Below, in pieces: positions 52,009-61,108 of a DNA stretch of 64,000 nucleotides. The position numbers and the translations under genes are program-made. The first letter of the stretch is position 1. The number at the start of each line of letters is the position of its first letter. The DNA is from PALSA-1353 sp050014015 (GTDB taxonomy: Bacteria; Planctomycetota; Phycisphaerae; Tepidisphaerales; Tepidisphaeraceae). The DNA is taken from assembly GCA_050014015.1 (NCBI GenBank), contig JBEKEC010000010.1, positions 28,317-92,316 of the forward strand, written 5' to 3'. The notes below the pieces were generated by a model. It had not been told where the DNA came from. It searched no databases and was given only the letters and a program-made list of their open reading frames with translations.

Positions 52009-53037
52009 ATGCGTTCTCAACCCTTGCTATGCTCCCTTGCCGGCATCTTTGGCCTGCTCGCCGCCTGCGGCAAGAGCCAAGCCCCATCCCCGCAATCCCA
52101 GGCCGCACCCCTGCCCGAGGTCCGCCTCGGCTACTTTGCCAACGTCACCCATGCCCAGGCGGTGCTGGGAGTTTTTTCCGGCGAATTGCAGGCAGCGCTG
52201 GGGCCGACCCATCTGACAACCAAAGTATTCAACGCCGGCCCGGAACTGATCGAAGCGATGAACGCCGGAGCCGTGGACGTGGGCTACGTGGGTCCCGGCC
52301 CGGTCCTGGCGGCGCACGTCAACAGCCGGGGGCAGGCCGTCCGCGTCATCAGCGGATCGGCGGCCAACGGCGTGGTCATCGTCGCTTCAAAAGATTCCCA
52401 GATTCAGTCCCTGTCCGATTTGAAAGGCAAGCGGATCGCCACCCCGCAGCTTGGCAATACTCAGGATGTGTCGGCCCGGCATTACGTGACGGTTGTGCTC
52501 GGCCAGCCGGATGCCAGCAATGTCAAGGGAATCCGTAACAGCGAACAAAGCGGCATGATGGCCCGCGGGCTCATCGACGCCGCCTGGGTGCCGGAGCCGT
52601 GGGGATCGCGGCTGATGAGCGAAACCGGCGCGGTCCTGATCGGCGAGGAAAAGGACCTCTGGCCCGACCACGAGTTTTCCCTGACCGTCGTCATCACCAC
52701 ACCCGCGTTTCTCGCCGCGCATCCCGAAGTCATTGAAAAGATTCTGTCCGTGCATCACCTGTGGACGCAGCGTTTGAACGTCGATCCCCTGCATTACGCC
52801 GATCAGCTCAACGACGCCCTGGCCGCACTGGGTGGCAAGAAGCTTCCGGCCGCCGTGATCCGCGGGGCGCTGCAGCGGACCAGATTCACCGACGATCCCC
52901 TGCCCAATACGTTCTCGACCATGGAGCAATGGTCGCACGACCTGAAATTCATCAACTCGGCGCCGGAACTTACCGATTTGTTTCAAACGGATATCATACG
53001 CAAGCTGGCCGGCGCGCCGTCGGCTTCGCAGCCCTAA
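52009..53037 (+). CDS. ABC transporter substrate-binding lipoprotein (SsuA/TauA/NrtA type)
   Basis: The ATG at 52009 gives 342 residues. The N-terminus is a lipoprotein signal, with LLAACGK as lipobox. The mature protein has VRLGYFANVTHAQAVLGVFS, the start of the first lobe, then EAMNAGAVDVGYVGPGPVLA and SDLKGKRIATPQLGNTQDVS. These are typical of binding proteins for sulfonates, taurine or nitrate. The ATPase gene begins 24 bp later. No sulfonate-degrading gene is adjacent, so the ligand is unclear. Confidence 0.9.
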   Translation: MRSQPLLCSLAGIFGLLAACGKSQAPSPQSQAAPLPEVRLGYFANVTHAQAVLGVFSGELQAALGPTHLTTKVFNAGPELIEAMNAGAVDVGYVGPGPVLAAHVNSRGQAVRVISGSAANGVVIVASKDSQIQSLSDLKGKRIATPQLGNTQDVSARHYVTVVLGQPDASNVKGIRNSEQSGMMARGLIDAAWVPEPWGSRLMSETGAVLIGEEKDLWPDHEFSLTVVITTPAFLAAHPEVIEKILSVHHLWTQRLNVDPLHYADQLNDALAALGGKKLPAAVIRGALQRTRFTDDPLPNTFSTMEQWSHDLKFINSAPELTDLFQTDIIRKLAGAPSASQP

Positions 53038-53060
53038 GCCGGGAGAATGTCCTTCAACAA

Positions 53061-53945
53061 ATGTTCTTCGACAATGGCCGATCGACGAATCTGGAAAAGC
53101 CGCCGGTTGCCGGCCGGCTGACGCTGGATCGCGTTTCCAAGCGATTCACCAACTCCGAGTACGCGGCGGTTGAGGACATTACGCTGGATTGCCGCCCCGG
53201 CGAGTTCGTCGTGGTGGTGGGTCCGAGCGGCAGCGGCAAGACCACGCTCCTCAACATCGCCGCGGGAATGACCCGCCCGGACAGCGGCGGCGCATCGCTC
53301 GACGGCATCCCCATCACCGCCCCGGGGCCCGAGCGCGCCATGGTCTTTCAGGACCACGGACTATTTCCCTGGCTGACCACCGCCCAGAACGTCGAATTCG
53401 GATTGAAGATGGCCGGCGTCCCGCCCTCGGAGCGATCCGATCGAGTCGCCGATGCGCTGCGGATGGTGCATCTTTCCGGCAGTTCGGAAAAACTGGTGCA
53501 TGAATTATCCGGCGGGATGCGGCAGCGCGTCTCCATCGCCCGGGCGCTGGTCATGAACCCCGCCGTGTTGCTGATGGACGAGCCTTTCGCCTCCTTGGAC
53601 GCCCAGACCCGCACCCTCCTGCACCATCAGCTTCAAATCCTCTGGGGTCAAACCCAGAAAACGATTCTGTTCGTGACCCATTCCGTTGGCGAGGCGGTCC
53701 GTCTGGCCGACCGCATCATCGTCCTCAATACCCATCCCGGCCGGATTCGCAAGGAAATTTGCGTCGAACTGGCTCATCCCCGAATATTCGACAGCCCGGA
53801 CATCAACGAGCTGGCCAAGCTCGTCCGCAAAGAGATCGAACAAGAGGTCAATCGTGTCAACGCCCTGGCGGCAGAAGATTCGTGGCGGCCTGAAGAGACT
53901 GCTGATTTGGGTACTTTTGCTGACGACGTGGGAAGCGGCATATAG
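53061..53945 (+). CDS. ABC transporter ATP-binding protein (SsuB/TauB type)
   Basis: The ATG at 53061 gives 294 residues. Walker A is VVGPSGSGKTTLLNIAAG, the Q-loop is MVFQDHGLFPWLT, the signature is LSGGMRQRVSIARAL and Walker B is VLLMDEPFASLD. The H-loop is FVTHSVGEAV. QDHGLFPWLTTAQNVEFGLK is characteristic of the nitrate/sulfonate/taurine subclass. The C-terminal 60 residues extend beyond the core. Its 3' end overlaps the permease gene by 92 bases. Confidence 0.93.
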   Translation: MFFDNGRSTNLEKPPVAGRLTLDRVSKRFTNSEYAAVEDITLDCRPGEFVVVVGPSGSGKTTLLNIAAGMTRPDSGGASLDGIPITAPGPERAMVFQDHGLFPWLTTAQNVEFGLKMAGVPPSERSDRVADALRMVHLSGSSEKLVHELSGGMRQRVSIARALVMNPAVLLMDEPFASLDAQTRTLLHHQLQILWGQTQKTILFVTHSVGEAVRLADRIIVLNTHPGRIRKEICVELAHPRIFDSPDINELAKLVRKEIEQEVNRVNALAAEDSWRPEETADLGTFADDVGSGI

Positions 53946-54738
53946 GATTGTTCATTGGAAGCCGTTCATCTTCCCGGCGCCGAGCCACGTGCTGGATTCG
54001 ATGCTCGGCATGCTGGGGATTCCATCCGGATTTGGCGAACCCCTGCATCCCGGCTGGCCGGCGCCCCTTGAACGGGAACCCAATCAGCCGCCCCTGCCGT
54101 GGCGAATCGTTCACAGTCAGCTGATCGGCGCCAACATCGTCAGCGCCATTCGTCTGATCGTGGGATTCTCCATCAGCGTCTTTCTCGGCGCCACTCTCGG
54201 CACCGCCATGTGGCGATGGTCGGCCCTCGACGAATTTCTTCGCCCGGCATTTCTCGGATTGCAAACGCTCCCCAGTGTCTGCTGGGTACCGCTGGCCGTT
54301 CTGGTCTTCGGATTGAACGAGACCGGAATCCTGTTTGTCCTGGTAATGGGCAGCACGTTCGGCATCTCGATTTCCATGCGCGACGGCCTCCGCGCCATCC
54401 CGCCCCTCTATCGCCGAGCCGGTTTGATGATGGGCGCCCGCCGCTGGCGGCTCTACCGCTACGTTCTGTTCCCCGCCAGTCTCCCCGCATTGGCCAGCAG
54501 CCTGCGTCAGGGATTCAGCTTCGCCTGGCGCTCGCTGATGGGAGCCGAGTTGATCCTCGCCGCCGACCGCCAGGGCCTGGGCTTCCTCCTGGCCCTGGGC
54601 CGCGACAATGGAATCATTTCCCAGGTTGTCGCCGTCATGATTGTGATGGTCATCATCGGCATGCTCGCCGACCGCCTGGCATTTGCGCCTCTGGAAAGAC
54701 GCGTGCATAATCGGTTTGGATTCGGCGCGGCGGCATGA
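53854..54738 (+). CDS. ABC transporter permease (SsuC/TauC type)
   Basis: The GTG at 53854, with AAGAGG eight bases before it, gives 294 residues and a hydrophobic first helix (LLIWVLLLTTWEAAY). Longer frames upstream encode unrelated sequence because they overlap the ATPase gene. The coupling motif region is FASSLRQGFSFAWRSLMGAE, preceded by DGLRAIPPLYRRAGLMMGAR. About six membrane helices are present. It completes the three-gene importer. Confidence 0.9.
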   Translation: MSTPWRQKIRGGLKRLLIWVLLLTTWEAAYRIVHWKPFIFPAPSHVLDSMLGMLGIPSGFGEPLHPGWPAPLEREPNQPPLPWRIVHSQLIGANIVSAIRLIVGFSISVFLGATLGTAMWRWSALDEFLRPAFLGLQTLPSVCWVPLAVLVFGLNETGILFVLVMGSTFGISISMRDGLRAIPPLYRRAGLMMGARRWRLYRYVLFPASLPALASSLRQGFSFAWRSLMGAELILAADRQGLGFLLALGRDNGIISQVVAVMIVMVIIGMLADRLAFAPLERRVHNRFGFGAAA

Positions 54739-54760
54739 GTTGCGCCGCCCTCCCCCCAAA

Positions 54761-54785
54761 GCCGCGGGATGTTCATCCCGCGGGC
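54761..54785. terminator. GCCGCGGGAT-GTTC-ATCCCGCGGGC hairpin
   Basis: At least nine base pairs enclose GTTC, between the convergent permease and CapD-like genes. A decayed copy (GCCGCGCCGATGGTCATCCCGCGG) lies at 58909-58933, so this is also a dispersed element. Confidence 0.6.
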
Positions 54786-54795
54786 TCCGCTATAT

Positions 54796-55983
54796 CTACG
54801 CCGCATCCGCCACGATCCGCATCGCCGGCTTTTCCCCCGCGCTCGACCGGAATTCCGGAACGCACCGGCACAGAACCTCAACGATTTGCCGATGGCTCGC
54901 CCCCGTCACGGACGCCAGCATTTCCATCATTTGTTCGACCTGCTCCGGCATCGCGCGGGGAAGCTGCCAAACCCGGATTTTCGCGTGGCTCGTCGGCCGC
55001 GTTTGCTCGCCCGGGCAGGCCAGTTCCTCGTATAGTTTTTCCCCCGGCCGGATGCCGGTGAATTCGATGGCAATGTCTTTCCCCGGCCTCAGGCCCTGGC
55101 GGCGGATCATTTCCCGGGCGAGGGAAAGGATTTTTATTGGCTTGCCCATGTCCAGGATGAAAATCTCCCCGCCGCGGCCGATCGCGCCCGCCTGCATGAC
55201 GAGCTGGCTGGCCTCGGCGATCGTCATGAAATACCGTTTCATGTCGGGATGGGTCACGGTGACGGGCCCGCCCGCTTCGATTTGCTTGCGGAAAATCGGC
55301 ACCACGCTGCCGCTGCTGCCCAGCACGTTCCCGAACCGCACCGCGACGAACCGCGTGCGGCAATCCTGGGCGTTCAGAGATTGGACGTACAACTCGGCGC
55401 AGCGCTTGGTGGCGCCCATGACGCTGCTCGGATTCACCGCCTTGTCCGTGCTGACCATCACGAACGCCGCGGCGACGCTGGCGCGCGCGGCATCCGCGAC
55501 CGTTCTCGTCCCGAACACGTTGTTCTTGATCGCCTCGCCGGGGTTTATTTCCATCATCGGAACGTGCTTGTGCGCGGCGCAGTGGAAGATCACCTGCGGC
55601 TGATGTTGCTCGAAAACCTGTGCAATTCGCCGCCCGTCGCCGATGTCCGCTATCACGGGGACCATTTGCGCCCCCACCCATCTATGGCGCAGCTCGCGGT
55701 CGATTTCGAAGAGATTGTTTTCCGCCTGGTCCAGCAGGATCATGCGCCGCGGGCAGAACTTCATCGATTGCCGGCAGATTTCCGAGCCGATGCTCCCGCC
55801 CGCGCCGGTGACGAGCACGTCCTTGCCGGCGAGGAACCGTTGCAGTTCCGGCGTGTCCAGGCTCACCGGCCTGCGGCCGAGCAGATTGTCCAAATCCGAA
55901 CCGTGGGATTCCTTTTGCCGGGGTTTTGGCAGCAGAGCGCGCGGTTTCTTCGTTCCGCTTGAGGGCATGGCGATATGCATCAA
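54796..55983 (-). CDS. CapD-like nucleoside-diphosphate-sugar 4,6-dehydratase (soluble type)
   Basis: This 395-residue extended-SDR enzyme has LLGRRPVSLDTPELQRFLAG, then the NAD loop VLVTGAGGSIGSEI. The catalytic region reads VSTDKAVNPSSVMGATKR, where Met replaces the usual Tyr, as in the CapD/FlaA1/PglF dehydratases. Later landmarks are RFGNVLGSSGSVVPIFRKQI and IEFTGIRPGEKLYEEL. The N-terminal membrane domain of full CapD/PglF proteins is absent. It likely makes a 4-keto-6-deoxy sugar from UDP-GlcNAc for surface glycans. No other sugar-nucleotide gene is adjacent. Confidence 0.9.
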   Translation of the reverse strand: MMHIAMPSSGTKKPRALLPKPRQKESHGSDLDNLLGRRPVSLDTPELQRFLAGKDVLVTGAGGSIGSEICRQSMKFCPRRMILLDQAENNLFEIDRELRHRWVGAQMVPVIADIGDGRRIAQVFEQHQPQVIFHCAAHKHVPMMEINPGEAIKNNVFGTRTVADAARASVAAAFVMVSTDKAVNPSSVMGATKRCAELYVQSLNAQDCRTRFVAVRFGNVLGSSGSVVPIFRKQIEAGGPVTVTHPDMKRYFMTIAEASQLVMQAGAIGRGGEIFILDMGKPIKILSLAREMIRRQGLRPGKDIAIEFTGIRPGEKLYEELACPGEQTRPTSHAKIRVWQLPRAMPEQVEQMMEMLASVTGASHRQIVEVLCRCVPEFRSSAGEKPAMRIVADAA

Positions 55984-56045
55984 TTATCGGCAAAAAGGGT
56001 GCAAAGCGATTAGATATTCTCGGACGTTGACATACAATCGCCCGC

Positions 56046-57953
56046 ATGGATGTCCGATGGATTCGATTGGTTTTTCTGCTCGCCGCGTGGGGATTGGTTG
56101 CATGCGGCTCGCATTCCGCGCCGCCGGCCGTTCCGGCAACGGCGCCGACGACCCGATCCACCCCCTCCGCGGACATCTCCAGCACCGCCCCGCCGACGAC
56201 GGATTCCGATCCCAAGGATACGCTGCCGTATCTGGCAAGCGATCAGTTGCAGGGCCGGGGCGTGGGCTTGCCGGGGCTTGATGCCGCCGCGCAGTTCATC
56301 GCCGGGGAATTCGCCGCCGATGGCCTGCGGCCCTTGCCCGGCGGCGCGGATTTCTTCCAGCCGTTTGATTACACGACGCAGGCCGGTCCCGGCCCCAAAA
56401 CGGCGCTGGCCATCGGATCGCAGAACCTGGCGATCGACACGGATTATTTGCCGATGCGTTTTTCCATCGAGGAACGGTTCACCGGGCCGGTAGTGTTCGT
56501 CGGGTACGGCATGTCCGCCCCCGAAGTGGGCTACGACGATTACGACGGGGTCGATGTCAAGGGCAAAGTCGTCGTGGCCATGCGCTACGAACCGATGGAC
56601 GCCCAAAGCCACAGCCGGCTCGCGCCGCCCTCGGACTTGTCCGGGTGGTCGAATCACGCGACGTTCACCGCCAAGGCGAAGGCGGCCGCGGACCACGGCG
56701 CGGCGGCGCTGCTGCTGGTCAACCCGCCTGATTCCGAGCCGGATTTGCTCATTCCCTTTTCCGGCACGTTCTCTTCGCCGTCCACGATTCCCGTTCTCCA
56801 GATCAAGCAGGCCGTCGCCAACCGGCTCCTCGCCGCCGCCGGCGCGGGGGACTTGAAAACCCTGCGCGCCCAAATCGACGCATCGTTCAAGCCGCGGTCC
56901 ATGGAACTTAAAGATCAGACCGTTTCCGGCGAGGTGCAGATTGAATCCATGACCGCCCACGTGAAGAACGTGATGGCCGCCCTGCCCGGAACAGGCCCCA
57001 ACGCGGATGAATTTGTGGTGGTGGGCGCACATTACGATCACCTGGGCTTGGGACGGCTGGGCGGTATGTTCGGTCCGCCGGGAAGCATCTATCATGGCGC
57101 TGACGACAACGCATCGGGGACGTCCACCGTCCTGGCGTTGGCCTCGTGCCTGGCGCACGCCCACCAGCCGCCGAGGACCATCGTTTTCATCTGCTTCACC
57201 GCCGAAGAGGAAGGTTTGATCGGATCGCAGTATTTCATCAAGCATCCGCCGATATCGCTCGACAAAATCGTGGCCATGGTCAACCTGGACATGGTCGGGC
57301 GGATTCGCCAACAGACGCTCTACATCGGCGGGCAGGGCACGGCGAAGGATTTTGACGCGATCCTCGGTCAGGCCGATATCGATTCGCCTCTGAAGCTCAA
57401 GAGCATCGGACGCGGCGGAATGGGGCCGAGCGATCACATGTCCTTCGCCCAGCGCCGTATCCCGGTCATGTTCTTTTTCAGCGGAATCCATTCCGACTAT
57501 CACCGCCCCACCGACGTCGCGGAAAAGATCAACTTCGAGGGCATCGGAGAAGTCGCGGATTTCACCGCGAAGGTGCTGGCCGGCTTGACCAGGATGCCGC
57601 ACGAGCCGTACCTCGTGGAGGCGGACAAGGATTCGATGCATCTGTTCGGCAGCCCGGATTTCGGGCCCACTCCGGCACGCCGCGCGATCCTGGGAATCAT
57701 CCCGGATTACGCTTCGCTCGATTCGCGCGTTGGGGTTTTGATTTCGGGCACCACGCCCGGCACGCCCGCCGACGCCGCCGGGTTGCGCGAGGGCGATCTC
57801 CTCGTGCAGTTCGGCCCGCAAAAACTGGAAAACCTGATGGACTTGACCCAGGCCCTGGCCAGTTCCAAACCGGGCGACAGGATTACCATCAAGCTCATTC
57901 GCGGAACACAAACCCTCTCCTTCGACGTCACGCTCGCCGAACGAAAAGGATAA
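56046..57953 (+). CDS. M28-family peptidase lipoprotein with C-terminal PDZ domain
   Basis: This 635-residue protein has a lipobox signal (LAAWGLVACGS). A PA-like insert (residues 130-260) precedes the zinc-peptidase domain. The metal ligands lie in VVGAHYDHLGLG, YHGADDNASGTS, CFTAEEEGLIGSQ, VNLDMVGRI and IHSDYHRPTDV. The PDZ domain (residues 545-630) has GTPADAAGLREGDLLVQFG. It is probably an aminopeptidase of the outer envelope. The CbiX-like gene starts eight bases after its stop codon. Confidence 0.92.
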   Translation: MDVRWIRLVFLLAAWGLVACGSHSAPPAVPATAPTTRSTPSADISSTAPPTTDSDPKDTLPYLASDQLQGRGVGLPGLDAAAQFIAGEFAADGLRPLPGGADFFQPFDYTTQAGPGPKTALAIGSQNLAIDTDYLPMRFSIEERFTGPVVFVGYGMSAPEVGYDDYDGVDVKGKVVVAMRYEPMDAQSHSRLAPPSDLSGWSNHATFTAKAKAAADHGAAALLLVNPPDSEPDLLIPFSGTFSSPSTIPVLQIKQAVANRLLAAAGAGDLKTLRAQIDASFKPRSMELKDQTVSGEVQIESMTAHVKNVMAALPGTGPNADEFVVVGAHYDHLGLGRLGGMFGPPGSIYHGADDNASGTSTVLALASCLAHAHQPPRTIVFICFTAEEEGLIGSQYFIKHPPISLDKIVAMVNLDMVGRIRQQTLYIGGQGTAKDFDAILGQADIDSPLKLKSIGRGGMGPSDHMSFAQRRIPVMFFFSGIHSDYHRPTDVAEKINFEGIGEVADFTAKVLAGLTRMPHEPYLVEADKDSMHLFGSPDFGPTPARRAILGIIPDYASLDSRVGVLISGTTPGTPADAAGLREGDLLVQFGPQKLENLMDLTQALASSKPGDRITIKLIRGTQTLSFDVTLAERKG

Positions 57954-57961
57954 AAAAAGAC

Positions 57962-58396
57962 ATGCCTGACCAATCGGCCCACATCGGAATCGTCATCGTG
58001 GATCACGGCTCCCGGCTTACCGAGAGCAATCGGATGCTCGAGGAATTGGCCTCCCTCTTTGCAGCGCGATTCGCAAAAGAATATTCCGTCGTCGAGCCGG
58101 CCCACATGGAAATCGCCGAGCCGTCGATCGCCACCGCTTTCGACCGCTGCGTCCAACGCGGCGCCAAGCGCGTCGTGGTTTGTCCATTTTTCCTCGGACC
58201 CGGAAAGCACTGGACTCAGGACATACCCCGACTGACCGCCAACGCCGCGGCGAAACATCCCGGCGTGGCCTATCACGTGACCCAGATGCTGGGAATCGAC
58301 GACCTGATCCTCGATCTGCTGAACAAGCGCGTGCAGCACTGCCTGGGCCAGCAATACGAATGCGAGAATTGCCGCGGAACCCCGAGGGCGGGCTGA
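57962..58396 (+). CDS. CbiX/SirB-like tetrapyrrole chelatase
   Basis: This 144-residue protein is the single-domain form of the class II chelatases. The metal ligands are His in IVIVDHGSRL and His in VCPFFLGPGKHWTQDIP. It would insert cobalt or iron into sirohydrochlorin or a related tetrapyrrole. The C-terminal CENCRG pair could bind metal, which is inference. It lies directly after the M28 gene and may be co-transcribed. Confidence 0.85.
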   Translation: MPDQSAHIGIVIVDHGSRLTESNRMLEELASLFAARFAKEYSVVEPAHMEIAEPSIATAFDRCVQRGAKRVVVCPFFLGPGKHWTQDIPRLTANAAAKHPGVAYHVTQMLGIDDLILDLLNKRVQHCLGQQYECENCRGTPRAG

Positions 58397-58490
58397 GATC
58401 GGCCGACAAATGGACCCTCGCATCAATTGGCGAACCCTTAAACCCTTGAACCCTTGAACTGAGGTCGCCCGACAATGGACCCTCGCATCA
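58395..58490. repeat. Word repeat flanked by a duplicated gene start
   Basis: TGAGATCGGCCGACAAATGG and the following CCCTCGCATCA (58394-58425) closely match 58459-58490, which begins the VOC gene. ATGGACCCTCGCATCA is identical in both. Between them lies TTAAACCCTTGAACCCTTGA. The first copy of the start leads nowhere. Confidence 0.8.
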
Positions 58491-58903
58491 GCATCATCAC
58501 TCTCGGCGTCAAAGATCTGGAAAGATCGCTGCGCTTTTATCGCGATGGACTGGGCTTTCCCGCCACGCGGACGGCGCAGGAGGGAATCATCTTTTTCCAA
58601 ACCAAGGGCGTCTGCCTGGCGCTCTACCCATACGACAAACTAGCTGAAGACGTGTCCGTGCAATTTGCCAGCCCGCGATCGACGTTCACTGGAATCACCC
58701 TCGCCCACAACGTGCGCACCAGGGACGAAGTCGATCAAATCCTTGAGCAGGCGCGTCGCGCCGGCGCGAAGATCGAGAAGCCGGCCCAGGACGCTTCCTG
58801 GGGCGGATACAGCGGATATTTCTCAGATCCCGACGGGTATCTCTGGGAAATCGCGTGGGGCGCGTTCGATATCCGCCAAGACGGCTCGCTGGTAATCCCC
58901 TGA
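58475..58903 (+). CDS. VOC-family (glyoxalase-like) protein 1
   Basis: This 142-residue protein is built of two beta-alpha-beta-beta-beta modules. IITLGVKDLERSLRFYRDGL opens the first; GGYSGYFSDPDGYLWEIAWG closes the second, with a Glu that serves as a metal ligand in the family. The substrate is unknown. The sequence around its start is duplicated 65 bp upstream. Confidence 0.9.
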   Translation: MDPRISIITLGVKDLERSLRFYRDGLGFPATRTAQEGIIFFQTKGVCLALYPYDKLAEDVSVQFASPRSTFTGITLAHNVRTRDEVDQILEQARRAGAKIEKPAQDASWGGYSGYFSDPDGYLWEIAWGAFDIRQDGSLVIP

Positions 58904-58957
58904 CCCCAAAGCCGCGCCGATGGTCATCCCGCGGTCTTCGATACCTATAATGCCCTG

Positions 58958-59467
58958 ATGCCAACCGGCGAAATCCATCCCATCGACCCCGCAGTTCGCG
59001 TCGGCCACGTTCATCTGAAGGTCTCCGATCTGGACCGTTCTCTGGCGTTCTATTGCGGCGTACTGGGATTCCAGCTCACCCAGCGCATGGGCCGCGGCGC
59101 CGCCTTCATTTCCGCTGGCGGTTATCACCATCACATCGGCCTGAACACCTGGGAAAGCCTCGGCGCCCCAACGCCGCCGGCGCGTTCGACCGGGCTTTAT
59201 CATTTGGCGATTCTCTATCCGACCCGGCCCCTGCTTGCCGATGCCCTCCGCCGACTGATTACCGCTCGGATTTCCCTCGAAGGGGCGGCGGATCACGGCG
59301 TCAGCGAGGCGCTCTATCTCCGCGACCCCGACGCCAACGGCGTGGAGCTTTACTGGGACCGCCCGCCCGACCAATGGCCGCGAACGCCGGACGGCAGCCT
59401 GGCCATGTTTACCCGCGATTTGAATTTGGATGATTTGTTGGCCGCCGCACCACCTGCAAACGCGTGA
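58958..59467 (+). CDS. VOC-family protein 2 (CatE-like extradiol-dioxygenase type)
   Basis: This 169-residue protein starts with VRVGHVHLKVSDLDRSLAFY and contains GGYHHHIGLNTWES and LYLRDPDANGVELYWDRPPD. The His and Glu residues match the VOC metal site, and YHHHIGLNTW is typical of the CatE-like group. It may be a dioxygenase or a glyoxalase. Its start is 55 bp after VOC protein 1. Confidence 0.9.
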   Translation: MPTGEIHPIDPAVRVGHVHLKVSDLDRSLAFYCGVLGFQLTQRMGRGAAFISAGGYHHHIGLNTWESLGAPTPPARSTGLYHLAILYPTRPLLADALRRLITARISLEGAADHGVSEALYLRDPDANGVELYWDRPPDQWPRTPDGSLAMFTRDLNLDDLLAAAPPANA

Positions 59468-59492
59468 CCGTTCATCGCTCGCCCCGCCAACT

Positions 59493-60911
59493 TCACCCAA
59501 TCTGCCGAACCTGGATCGTATCGACGATCTTGCCGCGAGCCAGCACGTTCGTGATCACGACGAGCCAGGTGCCTTCGGCGCACCAATCCCGGCGCTTGAG
59601 GTACTCCAGCGCGTTGAGAATGGTTTCCTCGGGATCCTCACTGAATTTCATCAGGAACGGCTCGACGCCCCAGGGCAAGAGCAATTGCCGGAAAAGGGCC
59701 TCGTCATCGGTGAAGGCATAAATCGGCACGCCCACGGCCCGCAGGGCGGCCAACGTGTACGCCAGGAATCCGCTGCGCGTAAAGACCACAACACCCGATT
59801 TACCCAACTGCTGCGCCAACACTGCCGCCGACCGCATCATTTTCGCCTTTGGATCGACTAATTTCACAACGTCGTTGATTCCGCGCTTTTCCGTCGGCTC
59901 GATCGACTTGACGATGTTCTTCATCACCTCGACGCACTCCAGCGGATACAGACCCGTCGTCGTCTCGCCGGAAAGCATGACCGCGTCCGCCCGCTCCCGC
60001 ACGGCGGTGGAAATGTCGGAAATCTCCGCTCGCGTCGGCATGGGCGCGGAGATCATCGATTCCAACAGATGCGTCGCGATGATGACCGGCCGGCCTTCCG
60101 TCAGGCACATCTCCACGATCCGCGTCTGCACCAGGGGAAGCGTGTGATAATCCACCTCGATGCCCAGGTCCCCGCGCGCGACCATGATGGCATCCGCCGC
60201 GGTGACGATGCCCTCAAGGTTGCGCAATCCACCCTGATCTTCAATCTTGGCGATGATGCGCGCCTTGGACCCAAGATGATCGAGCAAGGCGCGGAGGACC
60301 AAAACGTCGTCCCTGCGCCGAACGAAAGAGAGCGCGACGAAATCGATGCCCGCCGCGACGCCGGCGCGGATGTCGCGTTCATCCTTTTCCGTCAGCGAGG
60401 GAAGGTTGACGTCCACCCCGGGCAAATTGATGTGCCGACGCGAGCCCAGCTTGCCCGGCGTCAACACCCGACACCGGACATGCTCGGCATCCTTGTCAAT
60501 GACTTCCAGACGAATCAGCCCGCTGTCGAGCAGGACCGTCGCGCCGACGTTCACGTCCGTTGGAAAGCCGGGATAGTTGACGCTCACCCCGCGAACTCCG
60601 CCGGTCGGCGACGTGGTGAAAAACTCAAAAGCATCTCCGGCTTTCAGCTCGATCGGTTCCGGCACGACGCCGGTGCGGATTTCCGGCCCTTTCACGTCCA
60701 TCATGACCGCGACGTGACGCTGCACCTCATTGGAAACGTCCCGCAGCCGTTTGACCAGCGACGTCACCCATTCGTCCGAGCCGTGCGCCATGTTGAGCCG
60801 TATGACATCGACGCCGGCCAGGATGAGTTGTTTGAGCTTTTCGGGGCTTTCCGTGGACGGCCCGACCGTCGCGATGATTTTGGTATGTCGATAATAGCCG
60901 CGCATTTTCAT
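59493..60911 (-). CDS. pyk: Pyruvate kinase
   Basis: The ATG at 60911 gives 472 residues; the much longer upstream frame has no similarity. Family motifs are KIIATVGPSTES, RIIAKIEDQGGLRNL with the catalytic Lys, IMVARGDLGIEV, and ATHLLESMISAPMPTRAEIS. ERADAVMLSGETTTGLYPLE precedes the C-terminal domain. Two positions that usually bind potassium differ: NFSHG reads NMAHG and LDTKGPEIR reads MDVKGPEIR, while the Glu typical of potassium-dependent enzymes is kept. It makes ATP and pyruvate at the end of glycolysis. Confidence 0.93.
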   Translation of the reverse strand: MKMRGYYRHTKIIATVGPSTESPEKLKQLILAGVDVIRLNMAHGSDEWVTSLVKRLRDVSNEVQRHVAVMMDVKGPEIRTGVVPEPIELKAGDAFEFFTTSPTGGVRGVSVNYPGFPTDVNVGATVLLDSGLIRLEVIDKDAEHVRCRVLTPGKLGSRRHINLPGVDVNLPSLTEKDERDIRAGVAAGIDFVALSFVRRRDDVLVLRALLDHLGSKARIIAKIEDQGGLRNLEGIVTAADAIMVARGDLGIEVDYHTLPLVQTRIVEMCLTEGRPVIIATHLLESMISAPMPTRAEISDISTAVRERADAVMLSGETTTGLYPLECVEVMKNIVKSIEPTEKRGINDVVKLVDPKAKMMRSAAVLAQQLGKSGVVVFTRSGFLAYTLAALRAVGVPIYAFTDDEALFRQLLLPWGVEPFLMKFSEDPEETILNALEYLKRRDWCAEGTWLVVITNVLARGKIVDTIQVRQIG

Positions 60912-61029
60912 TTGTCCGTTTCGGACCGCGCGGTTGGTTCCACTTTCGGCCGGAGTGTAACAAAGCGCCGCGAGTTGGCAAACCCAAAAGTACCGCCCAG
61001 GCGCTATTCGCCGTCTCTTCACTTCAACC

Positions 61030-61060
61030 TTGAGCGTTGAGTGTTGAGTGTTGAGCGTTG
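61030..61060. repeat. Seven-base tandem word repeat, family D, copy 1
   Basis: TTGAGCG, TTGAGTG, TTGAGTG and TTGAGCG follow each other with a seven-base period. It lies in the 197-base region between pyk and the beta-CASP gene, both on the minus strand. Family D also occurs at 63895-63977. Confidence 0.8.
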
Positions 61061-61108
61061 CATTCAACCCAACTGCCCGCGCCACGGCCAAACGCGATTG
61101 CCCAAGCG

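Noticed and set aside
61030..61060. Simple microsatellite
   Set aside because: The same word occurs with its complement at 63895-63977, so it belongs to a dispersed family rather than a local slippage tract.
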